64,000 bases of DNA from Sulfurifustis variabilis (lineage in GTDB: Bacteria > Pseudomonadota > Gammaproteobacteria > Acidiferrobacterales > Sulfurifustaceae), in the NCBI RefSeq assembly GCF_002355415.1, contig NZ_AP014936.1, positions 1,488,001 to 1,552,000 on the forward strand, in the 5' to 3' direction. Below the pieces are notes generated by a model, which did not search any database, was not told the origin of the DNA, and saw only the letters and a list, made by a program, of their open reading frames with translations. Every line of letters starts with the position of its first letter. The stretch's first letter is position 1. Shown piece after piece: positions 19,501 to 28,000 of the stretch. The translations under genes and the position numbers were made by a program.

Positions 19501-19903
19501 CGACTTCATCATCATCGACTTCGAGGGCGAGCCGGCGCGCCCGCTGGCGGAGCGGCGCCAGAAGCATTCGCCGCTGCGCGACGTCGCCGGTATGCTGCGC
19601 TCGTTCAACTACGCGGCGTACTCGGCGCTCGCGCGCCTGACGGCCGAGCGCCCGGACGATTTCCCACGCCTCGAACCGTTCGCGCGCGCCTGGGAGGGCG
19701 AGACGGAACGCGCGTTCCTGCAGGCGTACGAGGAGGGTGTCGCCGGCTCGCCGCTGTACCGTGACTGGGCGCAGGCGCGCGACCTGCTCGCCCTGTTCGT
19801 GATCGAAAAGGCGCTGTACGAGGTGCGCTACGAGCTGCACAACCGACCGGAGTGGGCGGGGATACCGCTGCGGGGGCTGCGCGAGCTGATGGGGCACTCG
19901 TGA
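16592..19903 (+). CDS. treS: Trehalose synthase fused to maltokinase
   Basis: A 1103-residue two-enzyme protein. Residues about 10-555 are GH13 trehalose synthase, which interconverts trehalose and maltose: [56 protein letters not shown] with nucleophile Asp near 211, [12 protein letters not shown] with Glu near 254, and [14 protein letters not shown]. Residues about 590-1100 are maltokinase (Mak/Pep2), which phosphorylates maltose with ATP; the kinase core has [18 protein letters not shown] and [16 protein letters not shown]. The fusion channels trehalose to maltose-1-phosphate for GlgE, encoded just upstream. The start ATG at 16592 follows AGGAAG. Confidence 0.95.
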   Translation: MARESKGGQLVIDPLWYKDAILYELHVKAFFDSNGDGIGDFAGLTAKLDYLQDLGVNTLWLLPFYPSPLKDDGYDIADYRRIHKDYGSRRDFRTFIREAHRRGLRVVTELVINHTSDEHSWFQSARRAPRGSMKRNYYVWSDSDKKYAGARIIFLDTEKSNWAWDPVAQQYYWHRFFSHQPDLNFDNPHVVRAVTRVMQYWLNMGVDGLRLDAIPYLCEREGTSCENLPETHAVLKKLRAALDKRYPDRMFLAEANQWPEDVRDYFGASDECHMAYHFPLMPRMYMAIAQEDRHPIIEILQQTPDIPDDCQWAIFLRNHDELTLEMVTSKERDYMWQMYAADPRARLNLGIRRRLAPLLDNDLDRIKLMNSLLFSMPGSPIIYYGDEIGMGDNIYLGDRNGVRTPMQWSPDRNAGFSRADPQRLYLPPIMDPIYGYEAVNVEAQARDPSSLLNWMKRLLSVRKSHQAFGRGRLVFLRPGNRKILAFLREHGEDAILCVANLARSAQPVELDLSRYKGRVPVELLGRAAFPPIGELPYLLTMPSHGFYWFRLAKGEEVPSWHEERLAPEDLPMLVLFDGWHSFFRDRVVPWRIAMAEKVRGQLEEEALPRFVGAQRWYAAKGEPIARLTLTDRALWEEGGASWLIALFRLEGGAEPAHYFLPMSLVWEEGDEERLRGVLPATVARVRQQAQIGVLADAFADEVFCRAVVNAIERGLELPSANGVVRFSATRAYAELAEPDAGPLPVRAGTQGTNTSVTIGSRLFLKAYRRLRVGLNPELEVGRYLTEVARYPNTVPLAGSVEYQAADGTVMTLALLQGYVENQGDGWNYTLDYLERFLEQCRTGTQPPGSAEDIHGAYLALARTLGLRTAELHAAFTLTAGGPDFDPEAIGSDDLTAWAGQVRHEAETTLELIAQRLAGLPGDVRAEGEWLVSRRGELLDRIRGSTPAALSGLKTRYHGDYHLGQVLVSHNDFIIIDFEGEPARPLAERRQKHSPLRDVAGMLRSFNYAAYSALARLTAERPDDFPRLEPFARAWEGETERAFLQAYEEGVAGSPLYRDWAQARDLLALFVIEKALYEVRYELHNRPEWAGIPLRGLRELMGHS

Positions 19904-19906
19904 CGG

Positions 19907-20000
19907 CAATTTTGAATGTTGAATTTTGAATGTTGAATTGAAGGTGCGCGCTTCGCGCGTTCCTTTAATTGAGCATTCAACATCAAGCATTCAACATTTT
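19907..20000. repeat. Large A+T-rich intergenic palindrome before the mscS-like gene
   Basis: Tandem TTGAATGTTGAA-type units on the left (about 19909-19943) are mirrored by ATTCAACAT units on the right (about 19968-20000). The inner part GAAGGTGCGCGCTTCGCGCG...CCTTT forms its own stem. The segment is A+T-rich against GC-rich genes, as expected of a dispersed repeat. It lies 9 bases before the ribosome site of the next gene. Confidence 0.75.
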
Positions 20001-20022
20001 CTCTCCCGAGGAGGAGGCTCTC

Positions 20023-20709
20023 ATGGATCAGGTAAGCATGGCGCTCGAGCCGTTGCGCGCCTTTCTGGCTCAGCTTGGCGCGTTTCTGCCGAAGCTGCTG
20101 CTCGCGATCATCATTCTGGTGGCCGGCTGGCTGCTCGCGAAGTTCGTGCGCGTGCTGGTCGAGAAGGCGCTGCGCTTCGTCAACTTCAACGTGCTGGCCG
20201 AGCGCGCGGGCATCGACGGCTTCCTGCAGCAGGGCGGCGTCCGGACCGACACGACCGGGCTGCTCGCGCTGCTCGTCTACTGGCTCGTGATCCTCGGCGC
20301 GCTGATCGTGGCGTTCAACAGCCTCGGCCTCGAGCACGTCACCGTGCTGCTCGGGCGCATCGTGATGTTCCTGCCGCAGGTGTTCGTCGCGGTGCTGATC
20401 CTCGCGTTCGGCGCGTATTTCGCCCGCTTCGTGGGGCAGGCCGTGACGACGTACTGCCGCAACGTCGGGGTCGAGGACGCGGAGCTGCTGGGGCGGCTGG
20501 CGCAGTACGCGATCGTCGTGTTCGTCGCCCTGATCGTGCTCGACCAGCTCGGCATCGGCGGCGAGATACTGCGCCAGAGCTTCCTGATCGTCCTGACCGG
20601 CGTGGTCCTGGCCCTGGCGCTCGCCTTCGGCCTCGGCGGACAGAAGTGGGCGGCGGAGCTGCTCGAGCGCTGGTGGCCGAGGAAGAGCGCGATAAAGAAG
20701 GGCGACTGA
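20023..20709 (+). CDS. Small MscS-like membrane protein with conserved TM-helix repeats (228 aa)
   Basis: The start is ATG 20023 after GAGGAGGAGG (20008-20017); an upstream in-frame ATG at 19969 lies inside the palindrome and is rejected. About five hydrophobic segments are visible: LLLAIIILVAGWLLAKF, LLALLVYWLVILGALIV, MFLPQVFVAVLILAFGAY, YAIVVFVALIVLDQLGIG and FLIVLTGVVLALALAFGLGG. They match the repeated TM-helix module seen in mechanosensitive channel relatives, ending in GLGGQKWAAELLERWW. The large MscS beta domain is missing, so gating by tension is unproven. Its place inside a trehalose/glucan operon suggests a role in osmotic balance (inference). Confidence 0.8.
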   Translation: MDQVSMALEPLRAFLAQLGAFLPKLLLAIIILVAGWLLAKFVRVLVEKALRFVNFNVLAERAGIDGFLQQGGVRTDTTGLLALLVYWLVILGALIVAFNSLGLEHVTVLLGRIVMFLPQVFVAVLILAFGAYFARFVGQAVTTYCRNVGVEDAELLGRLAQYAIVVFVALIVLDQLGIGGEILRQSFLIVLTGVVLALALAFGLGGQKWAAELLERWWPRKSAIKKGD

Positions 20710-20853
20710 GCGATGCCATCGGGTAGTATGCGGTTATCGCCGCGTCGCTCCGGTTGCCTCCCGCACTTGGGGGAAGTCCCTTGTGCCGGGGGCGATGCGA
20801 TCGTGTAGGCTTCGCGTAACGCACCGGGGTGCGGGAACAATAATAAGGAACGA

Positions 20854-23202
20854 GTGAAGATCTACGGAATGCAGTCAGGGATGACGAGCGACAGAGTCGC
20901 GGTCTGGCCGGGGAAGCCGTACCCGCTCGGGGCAACCTGGGACGGGGAGGGCGTCAATTTCTCCCTCTTCTCGGAGCACGCCGAGAAAGTGGAGCTGTGC
21001 CTGTTCGACCCCAAGGGCCGGCGCCAGACGGCGTGCATCCCGATGCGCTGGCAGACCGACCAGGCGTGGCACTGCTACCTCCCCGACGCGCGACCCGGGC
21101 AGCTCTACGGTTATCGCGTTCACGGCCCGTACAAGCCGGAGGACGGCCACCGCTTCAATCCGAACAAGCTCGTGCTCGATCCCTACGCGAAGGCCTATGC
21201 CGGCGAGCTCCTGTGGAGCGACGCGCATTTCGGCTATCGCGTGGGGGCGAAGAACGAAGACCTTTCGTTCGACCGGCGAAACAGCGCGCCGGGCATGCCC
21301 AAGTGCAAGGTGGTCGATCCCGCGTTCACCTGGGGGGACGACCGGCCGCCCCGCACGCCCTGGCACGAGACGGTGATCTACGAGCTGCACGTCAAGGGCT
21401 TCACGAAGCTCCACCCCGACGTGCCGCCGCCGCTGCGCGGCACCTACGCGGCGCTCGCCACCGAGGCGCCGCTCGAGCACCTGAAGCGTCTCGGCGTCAC
21501 CGCCGTCGAGCTGCTGCCGGTTCACCAGTTCGTCGACGACCGCATCCTGGTCGAGAAGGGGCTGCGGAACTACTGGGGCTACAACTCCATCGGATTCTTC
21601 TCGCCCGAATGGCGCTACTCGGCGACCGGGGAGATCGACGAATTCAAGACCATGGTGAAGCGGCTGCACTCGGCCGGGATCGAGGTGATCCTCGACGTGG
21701 TGTACAACCACACGGCCGAGGGAAACCACATGGGTCCGACGCTCTCGTTCCGCGGCATCGACAACGCGGCGTACTACCGGCTGGTCGCCGACAACCCGCG
21801 CTACTACATGGACTACACGGGCTGCGGCAACACGCTCAACATGCGCCACCCGCGCGTGCTGCAGCTCATCATGGATTCCCTGCGCTACTGGGTGCAGGAG
21901 ATGCACGTGGACGGCTTCCGCTTCGACCTCGCATCGGCCCTCGCGCGCGAGCTGCACGAGGTGGACCGCCTCGGGGCGTTTTTCGACATCATCCACCAGG
22001 ACCCGGTGCTGTCACAGGTGAAGCTGATCGCCGAGCCGTGGGACCTCGGCGAGGGCGGCTACCAGGTGGGCAACTTCCCGGTCGGCTGGACGGAGTGGAA
22101 CGGCAAGTACCGCGACGCGATCCGCGCCTACTGGAAGGGCGAGGGCGGCCAGATCGGCGAGCTCGCCTACCGCCTGACCGGCTCCTCGGACCTGTACGAG
22201 CAGGGCGGGCGCAAGCCGTACGCCTCGGTCAACTTCGTCACCGCGCACGACGGCTTCACGCTGCACGACCTCGTGAGCTACAACGGCAAGCACAACGAGG
22301 CCAACCTCGAGGACAACCGGGACGGGAGCGACAACAACATCTCCTGGAACTGCGGCGTCGAAGGCCCGACCGACGACCCGGAGGTCAACCGCCTGCGCGC
22401 GCGCCAGAAGCGGAACTTCATGGCGACGCTGATCCTGTCGCAGGGCGTGCCGATGATCCTGTCGGGCGACGAGATGAGCCACACGCAGGGCGGCAACAAC
22501 AACGTCTATTGCCAGGACAACGAGATCACGTGGCTCAAGTGGGACCTCGACCCCGAGGCGCAGGAGTTTCTGGAATTCGTGCGCGGGCTGATGCGCTTCT
22601 GGCACGCGCACCCGGCGTTCAAGCGTCGCTATTTCTTCCAGGGTCGGCGCATCAAGGGCACCGAGATCAAGGACATCGTCTGGCTGCGTCCGGACGGCCA
22701 GGAAATGACGGACGAGGAGTGGCATCAGGCGCACGCGCGCTCGCTCGGCCTGTTCCTCGCCGGCGAACGCCTGGAGGAGCACGACGAGCGCGGCCGGCCG
22801 CTCCGGGACGACAACTTCCTGCTGCTGCTGAACGCCCACCACGAGGAACTGCCGTTCACGCTGCCCGCGTATCACCCGGGATCGAGCTGGGAGGTCGTGC
22901 TCGATACCGACGTCGGCCTCATGGCGGGGGGCAGCGTGAAGGAGGGCGCCGTGTACCTGACCGGACAGCCCTATCCGCTGAAGGGACGCAGCCTGGTCGT
23001 GCTGCGCGAAGCGGGGCGGCGCGTGGCGCAGCCGCTGCCCGAAGACACCGGCGAGGCGGAGCATCCGGAGGAGGCGGCGGTGGCGCAGGAGGTTGCTCAC
23101 GAGGCGGAGCCGCAGGTCGCTCAGCCGCAGGAAGCGCCCTCGCCGCAGGAAGCGGCCGCGCCCCGGGAGGCCGCGGGAAGTGACGACAAAGGGATCGGCT
23201 GA
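20854..23202 (+). CDS. glgX: Glycogen debranching enzyme (isoamylase type)
   Basis: A 782-residue GH13_11 enzyme that hydrolyses alpha-1,6 branches of glucan. It has an N-terminal CBM48 ([20 protein letters not shown]) and the barrel motifs [28 protein letters not shown] with nucleophile Asp near 355, [19 protein letters not shown] with Glu near 392, and [20 protein letters not shown]. The start is GTG 20854 after AAGGAA; ATG 20881 is an alternative. The last 50 or so residues are a low-complexity Glu/Ala/Pro/Gln tail ([20 protein letters not shown]...) not needed for the fold. The gene overlaps the treZ start by 23 bases. It would release linear chains for TreY and MalQ. Confidence 0.95.
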   Translation: MKIYGMQSGMTSDRVAVWPGKPYPLGATWDGEGVNFSLFSEHAEKVELCLFDPKGRRQTACIPMRWQTDQAWHCYLPDARPGQLYGYRVHGPYKPEDGHRFNPNKLVLDPYAKAYAGELLWSDAHFGYRVGAKNEDLSFDRRNSAPGMPKCKVVDPAFTWGDDRPPRTPWHETVIYELHVKGFTKLHPDVPPPLRGTYAALATEAPLEHLKRLGVTAVELLPVHQFVDDRILVEKGLRNYWGYNSIGFFSPEWRYSATGEIDEFKTMVKRLHSAGIEVILDVVYNHTAEGNHMGPTLSFRGIDNAAYYRLVADNPRYYMDYTGCGNTLNMRHPRVLQLIMDSLRYWVQEMHVDGFRFDLASALARELHEVDRLGAFFDIIHQDPVLSQVKLIAEPWDLGEGGYQVGNFPVGWTEWNGKYRDAIRAYWKGEGGQIGELAYRLTGSSDLYEQGGRKPYASVNFVTAHDGFTLHDLVSYNGKHNEANLEDNRDGSDNNISWNCGVEGPTDDPEVNRLRARQKRNFMATLILSQGVPMILSGDEMSHTQGGNNNVYCQDNEITWLKWDLDPEAQEFLEFVRGLMRFWHAHPAFKRRYFFQGRRIKGTEIKDIVWLRPDGQEMTDEEWHQAHARSLGLFLAGERLEEHDERGRPLRDDNFLLLLNAHHEELPFTLPAYHPGSSWEVVLDTDVGLMAGGSVKEGAVYLTGQPYPLKGRSLVVLREAGRRVAQPLPEDTGEAEHPEEAAVAQEVAHEAEPQVAQPQEAPSPQEAAAPREAAGSDDKGIG

Positions 23203-25048
23203 CATCGAGCACCGCCGGCATCGCATGCCGTTCGGCGCCGAGCTCTCGGAACAGGGCGGCGCGCGCTTCCGCATCTGGGCCCCGAGCGCCAGGGCGGTGG
23301 AGCTCGGCCTGGCGCGCGACGGGCGGGAGGAATTCCTGCCGCTCGACCGCCGGGACGGCGGCTGGTACGAGGGCCACGTCGGCGTCGGACCGGGCGCGCG
23401 CTACCGGTATCGCATCGACGGCGGGCTCGTCGTTCCGGATCCCGCCTCGCGCTTCCAGCCCGACGACGTGCACGGCCCGAGCGAGCTGATCGATCCGGGC
23501 GCCTGGGAATGGACCGACCGCGCGTGGCGCGGGCGCCCCTGGGACGAGGCGGTGCTGTACGAGCTGCACGTGGGGAGCTTCACGCCCGAAGGGACGTACG
23601 CCGGCGTGCAGGGCCGGCTCGATCATCTCAAGGCCGTCGGCGTCACCGCCATCGAGCTCATGCCGCTCGCCGATTTTCCCGGCGCGCGCAACTGGGGCTA
23701 CGACGGCGTGCTGCCGTTCGCGCCCGACAGCCGCTACGGGCGGCCGGAAGACCTCAAGGCGCTCGTGCAGGCCGCGCACGCGAAGAACCTGATGGTCTTT
23801 CTTGACGTGGTCTACAACCACTTCGGCCCGGAGGGCAACTACCTCTCCGCGTACGCGGCGCCGTTCTTCACGGAGCGCCATCACACCCCTTGGGGCGCGG
23901 CCATCAACTTCGACGGCGAGGACGCCCGGACGGTGCGCGACTACTACGTGCACAACGCCCTCTACTGGCTCGAGGAGTATCACTTCGACGGACTGCGCTT
24001 CGACGCCGTGCACGCGATCATGGACGATTCCGAACCGGACATCCTGAGCGAGATCGCCGCGGCGGTCGCGCGCGGGCCCGGCCGCGAGCGGCTCGTGCAC
24101 CTCGTGCTCGAGAACGACGCCAACCAGTCGCGCTATCTCGCGCGCGACGACGCCGGGCGCCCGCGCTTCTACACCGCGCAATGGAACGACGACATTCACC
24201 ACGCGCTGCACGTGTCGGCGACGGACGAGACCGGCGGTTACTACGCGGACTATGCCGACGCGCCGCTCCGGCATCTGGGGCGCTGCCTGGCGGAGGGCTT
24301 CGCTTATCAGGGCGACCCTTCCGCCTTCCGCGACGGCGAGAAGCGCGGCGAGCCGTCGCGGGATCTGCCGCCGACCGCCTTCGTCAACTTCCTGCAGAAT
24401 CACGACCAGATCGGCAACCGCGCGTTCGGCGAGCGCATCACCGATCTCGCGGACACCGCGCGCGTGCGCGCGCTCTCGGCGGTTTTCCTGCTGGCCCCGG
24501 GCGTGCCGCTCCTCTTCATGGGGGAGGAGTGGGCGGCGCGCCAGCCGTTTCCGTTCTTCTGCGACTTCGGGCCCGAGCTCGCGCGCGCCGTCACCGAGGG
24601 GCGGCGCAAGGAGTTCGCCAGGTTCCCGGCGTTCTCGGACCCGGAGGCGCGCAGCCGCATACCGGATCCCAACGATCCGGCGACGTTCGGGGAGGCGGTG
24701 CTCGACTGGGGCGCGCTGACCAATCCGGAACACGCCGGCTGGCTCGCGTGGCACCGCGAGCTTCTCGCGGTCCGCGCGCGCGAAATCGTGCCGCGTCTCC
24801 CCCGGCTGCGCCCGGGCGCCGCGCGTTTCCGGGTGATCGAGGACCGCGGGCTCTATGTCGAGTGGCCGCTGGAGGAGGGCGCGACGCTCGTGCTGTGCGC
24901 CAACCTCAGCGCGGAGCCGCTCGCGCTCGACGGGCGTCCGAACGGGCGCGAGCTCTACGTCCAGAGCGAGACCGACGACGGCGCGATGAGCGGCGGGCGC
25001 CTCGGTCCGTGGTCGGTCGCCTGGTTGCTCCAGCCCGCGACGGCATGA
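23180..25048 (+). CDS. treZ: Malto-oligosyltrehalose trehalohydrolase
   Basis: A GH13_10 enzyme of 622 residues that releases trehalose from malto-oligosyltrehalose, the second step of the TreY/TreZ route. It has an N-terminal CBM48-like part ([20 protein letters not shown]) and the barrel motifs [36 protein letters not shown] with nucleophile Asp near 274, [13 protein letters not shown] with Glu near 311, and [17 protein letters not shown]. The start is taken at GTG 23180 (GGGAGG nine bases before), inside the glgX end; ATG 23225 is the alternative. The open frame extends further upstream inside glgX but shows only shifted low-complexity sequence. It ends with an ATGA overlap with the next gene. 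Confidence 0.93.
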   Translation: MTTKGSADIEHRRHRMPFGAELSEQGGARFRIWAPSARAVELGLARDGREEFLPLDRRDGGWYEGHVGVGPGARYRYRIDGGLVVPDPASRFQPDDVHGPSELIDPGAWEWTDRAWRGRPWDEAVLYELHVGSFTPEGTYAGVQGRLDHLKAVGVTAIELMPLADFPGARNWGYDGVLPFAPDSRYGRPEDLKALVQAAHAKNLMVFLDVVYNHFGPEGNYLSAYAAPFFTERHHTPWGAAINFDGEDARTVRDYYVHNALYWLEEYHFDGLRFDAVHAIMDDSEPDILSEIAAAVARGPGRERLVHLVLENDANQSRYLARDDAGRPRFYTAQWNDDIHHALHVSATDETGGYYADYADAPLRHLGRCLAEGFAYQGDPSAFRDGEKRGEPSRDLPPTAFVNFLQNHDQIGNRAFGERITDLADTARVRALSAVFLLAPGVPLLFMGEEWAARQPFPFFCDFGPELARAVTEGRRKEFARFPAFSDPEARSRIPDPNDPATFGEAVLDWGALTNPEHAGWLAWHRELLAVRAREIVPRLPRLRPGAARFRVIEDRGLYVEWPLEEGATLVLCANLSAEPLALDGRPNGRELYVQSETDDGAMSGGRLGPWSVAWLLQPATA

Positions 25049-28000
25049 TCGACCCCGCGCTAGAACGGCTCTGCGCGCTCTGCGGCATCGAGCCGCGGTA
25101 TCACGACATCTGGGGCCGAGAGCACGCCGTCACGCGCGACGTGGTGCAGGCGCTCGTGGCGGCCATGGGCGTCGATCTCGCGAACGGCATGGAACCGGCG
25201 ATCGCGGAGATCGAGGACCGTCCCTGGCGCCGCCTTCTGCCTCCGGTTCGGGTCATCGTCGCATCGGAAAACGACCGGGAGGTCGTGCTGCGCCTTCCGG
25301 AGGAGCGCGCGCAGCAGAAGCTCGCGTACACGATCGCCCTCGAGAACGGGGAGCGACGCGGGGACGAGATCGTGCCCGCGAACCTCGCCGTGCGCGAGCG
25401 GCGGACGATCGACGGGCGCGCTCACGTCGCCTGCGCGCTGCCGCTGCCCGAGCTGCCGCTCGGGTACCACCGGCTGGAGGCCGACGCGGGCGAAGGGCCG
25501 GTGATCATGGAGCTGATCGTCGCGCCGCCTGCCTGTTACGTGCCCGATGCCGTGGCCGACGCCGGCCGCGTCTTCGGCCCGGCGATCCAGCTCTACGCGC
25601 TCCGCTCGCAGCGGAACTGGGGGATGGGCGACTTCACCGACCTGCGGCACCTCGTCGAACGGGCGGCGGAGCGCGGGGCCGGCGTCGTCGGCCTCAATCC
25701 CCTGCACGCGCTCTATCCGCACAACCCCGCGCACGCGAGCCCTTACAGTCCGTCGAGCCGGCTCTTTCTCAACGTTCTGTATCTCGATATCGAGGCGATC
25801 CCGGAGTTCGTGCAATGCGGTCCCGCGCAGCAACTCGTCTACGCGAGCGAGTTCCAGCGCCGGCTGCGGCTGCTGCGCGAGGGCGAGTACGTCGATTACC
25901 CGGGCGTCGCGGCCGCGAAGTTCGAGGCGCTCGAGGTCCTGTACCCGTTTTTCCGCGAGCACCACCTCGCCCGCAACACGCCGCGGGCGCGGGCGTTCCG
26001 CGCTTTTCAGCAGGCCGGCGGCGAATGGCTCCGGCGACAGGCGGTGTACGAGGCCCTGCAGGAGCACCTGCATCGCCGCGATCCGGCGATCTGGGGCTGG
26101 CCGGTATGGCCCGAGGAGTACCGGGACCCGACCGCGGAGGCGGTCGCGGCGTTCGCCCGCGAGCAGGAGGCGCGCGTCGAGTTCTACGAGTATCTGCAAT
26201 GGCAGGCCGACCGGCAGCTCGCCGCCTGCGGCCGTCGTTCCTGGGAGCTCGGCCTCGGCGTCGGCCTGTACACGGACCTCGCGGTCAGCGTGGATCGCGG
26301 CGGGTCCGAGACGTGGGCGCTCTCGCGGCTCTACGCCAAGAACATCAGCATCGGCGCGCCCCCCGACGAGCTCGCGCTCCAGGGGCAGAACTGGGGGCTG
26401 CCGCCGCTGGTTCCGCGCTTCCTGACCGAGGAGGCCTACGCGCCGTTCATCGCGACGCTGCGCGAGAACATGCGCCACGCCGGGGCGCTGCGCATCGACC
26501 ACGTGATGGGGCTGATGCGGCTCTTCTGGGTGCCGGAAGGGCGGAGCGCGCAGGACGGGGCGTACGTGCGCTATCCGCTGGCCGACATGCTCGGGGTGCT
26601 CGCGCTCGAGAGCGTGCGCAACCGCTGCCTCGTGATCGGCGAAGACCTCGGGACCGTGCCCGACGAGGTGCGCGCGGCGCTCGCGCCGATGAACGTCCTG
26701 TCCTACCGGTTGTTCTACTTCGAGCGCGAGAAGAACGGGGACTTCAAGGCGCCGGAGACGTACCCGGCCAAGGCGCTCGCGGCCGTCTCCACGCACGATC
26801 TGCCCACGCTTTCCGGATTCTGGAAAGGGCAGGATCTCACGGAGCGCGACCGGCTCAATCTGTTTCCGTCGCAGGAGATGCGCGAGCAGCAGATCCTCCA
26901 GCGCACGCAGGACCGCGCGCGGCTGCTGATGGCGTTGTCGCGCGAGGGGTTGCTCCCGGACGGCATGTCGGTCGATCCCGCCTCGGCGCCCGAGATGACG
27001 CCGCCGCTCGCGCGCGCGGTGCATCTCTATCTCGCGCGCACGCCGTCGAAGCTCATGATGCTCCAGCTCGAGGACGCGCTTGGGGAGCTGCGCCAGGCCA
27101 ACCTGCCGGGCACCGTGGAAGAGCACCCGAACTGGCGGCGCAAGCTCGCGCTCGACCTCGACGATTTGTTCGAGGACGCGCGCGTGGAACGACTGTTCGA
27201 CGCCCTGCGCGAGCTGCGCGGGCCGGGCGCCGTCGCGCGCGAGGTGCCGCGGCCCGGAGGCGCGGTCATCCCCGACGCCACCTACCGGTTGCAGTTCAAC
27301 CGCGACTACACCTTCCGGCACGCCGCGGCGCTCGCGCCGTACCTGCGCAGGCTCGGCGTCAGCCACTGCTACGCCTCGCCGTACCTCAAGGCCCGTCCGG
27401 GCAGCCGCCACGGCTACGACATCGTGGACCACAACGCGCTGAACCCGGAGATCGGCAGCGATGCGGACTACGAGGCCTTCGTCGAGGCACTGCAACGCGA
27501 AGGGCTCGGGCAGATCCTCGACATCGTTCCGAACCACATGGGCGTCGGCAGCGACAACGGCTGGTGGCTCGACGTGCTCGAGAACGGCCCGGCCTCGGTG
27601 TACGCCGCGTTCTTCGACATCGACTGGCGCCCGCTGAAGGCGGAGCTGCGGGGCAAGGTCCTGCTGCCGGTTCTGGGTGACCACTACGGCACCGTGCTCG
27701 AGTCGGGGCAGCTGCGCCTCGCCGTCGACCGCTCGACCGGCGCTTTCTGCGTGCAGTACTTCGACCACCGCTTCCCGGTGGATCCCGGCACGTACCCGCA
27801 GATCCTCCAGCACGATCGCCGGCAGCTCGAGGAGGCGCTGGGCGCGAGCCACCCGCGGCTGCTCGAGTACGAGGCGCTCCTCAACGGATTCCGTCACCTG
27901 CCGCCGCGGCACGAGACGTCGCAGGACCTGATCATCGAGCGGCACCGCGACAAGGAGGTGCACAAGCGCCGGCTCGCGGAGCTGATGGCGGCGGAGCCGG

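Noticed and set aside
23890-25044. N-terminal extension of the malQ-treY frame over treZ
   Set aside because: The frame is open but gives an Arg/Ala/Gly-rich shadow of treZ; the MalQ domain begins at the ATG at 25045, which overlaps the treZ stop.
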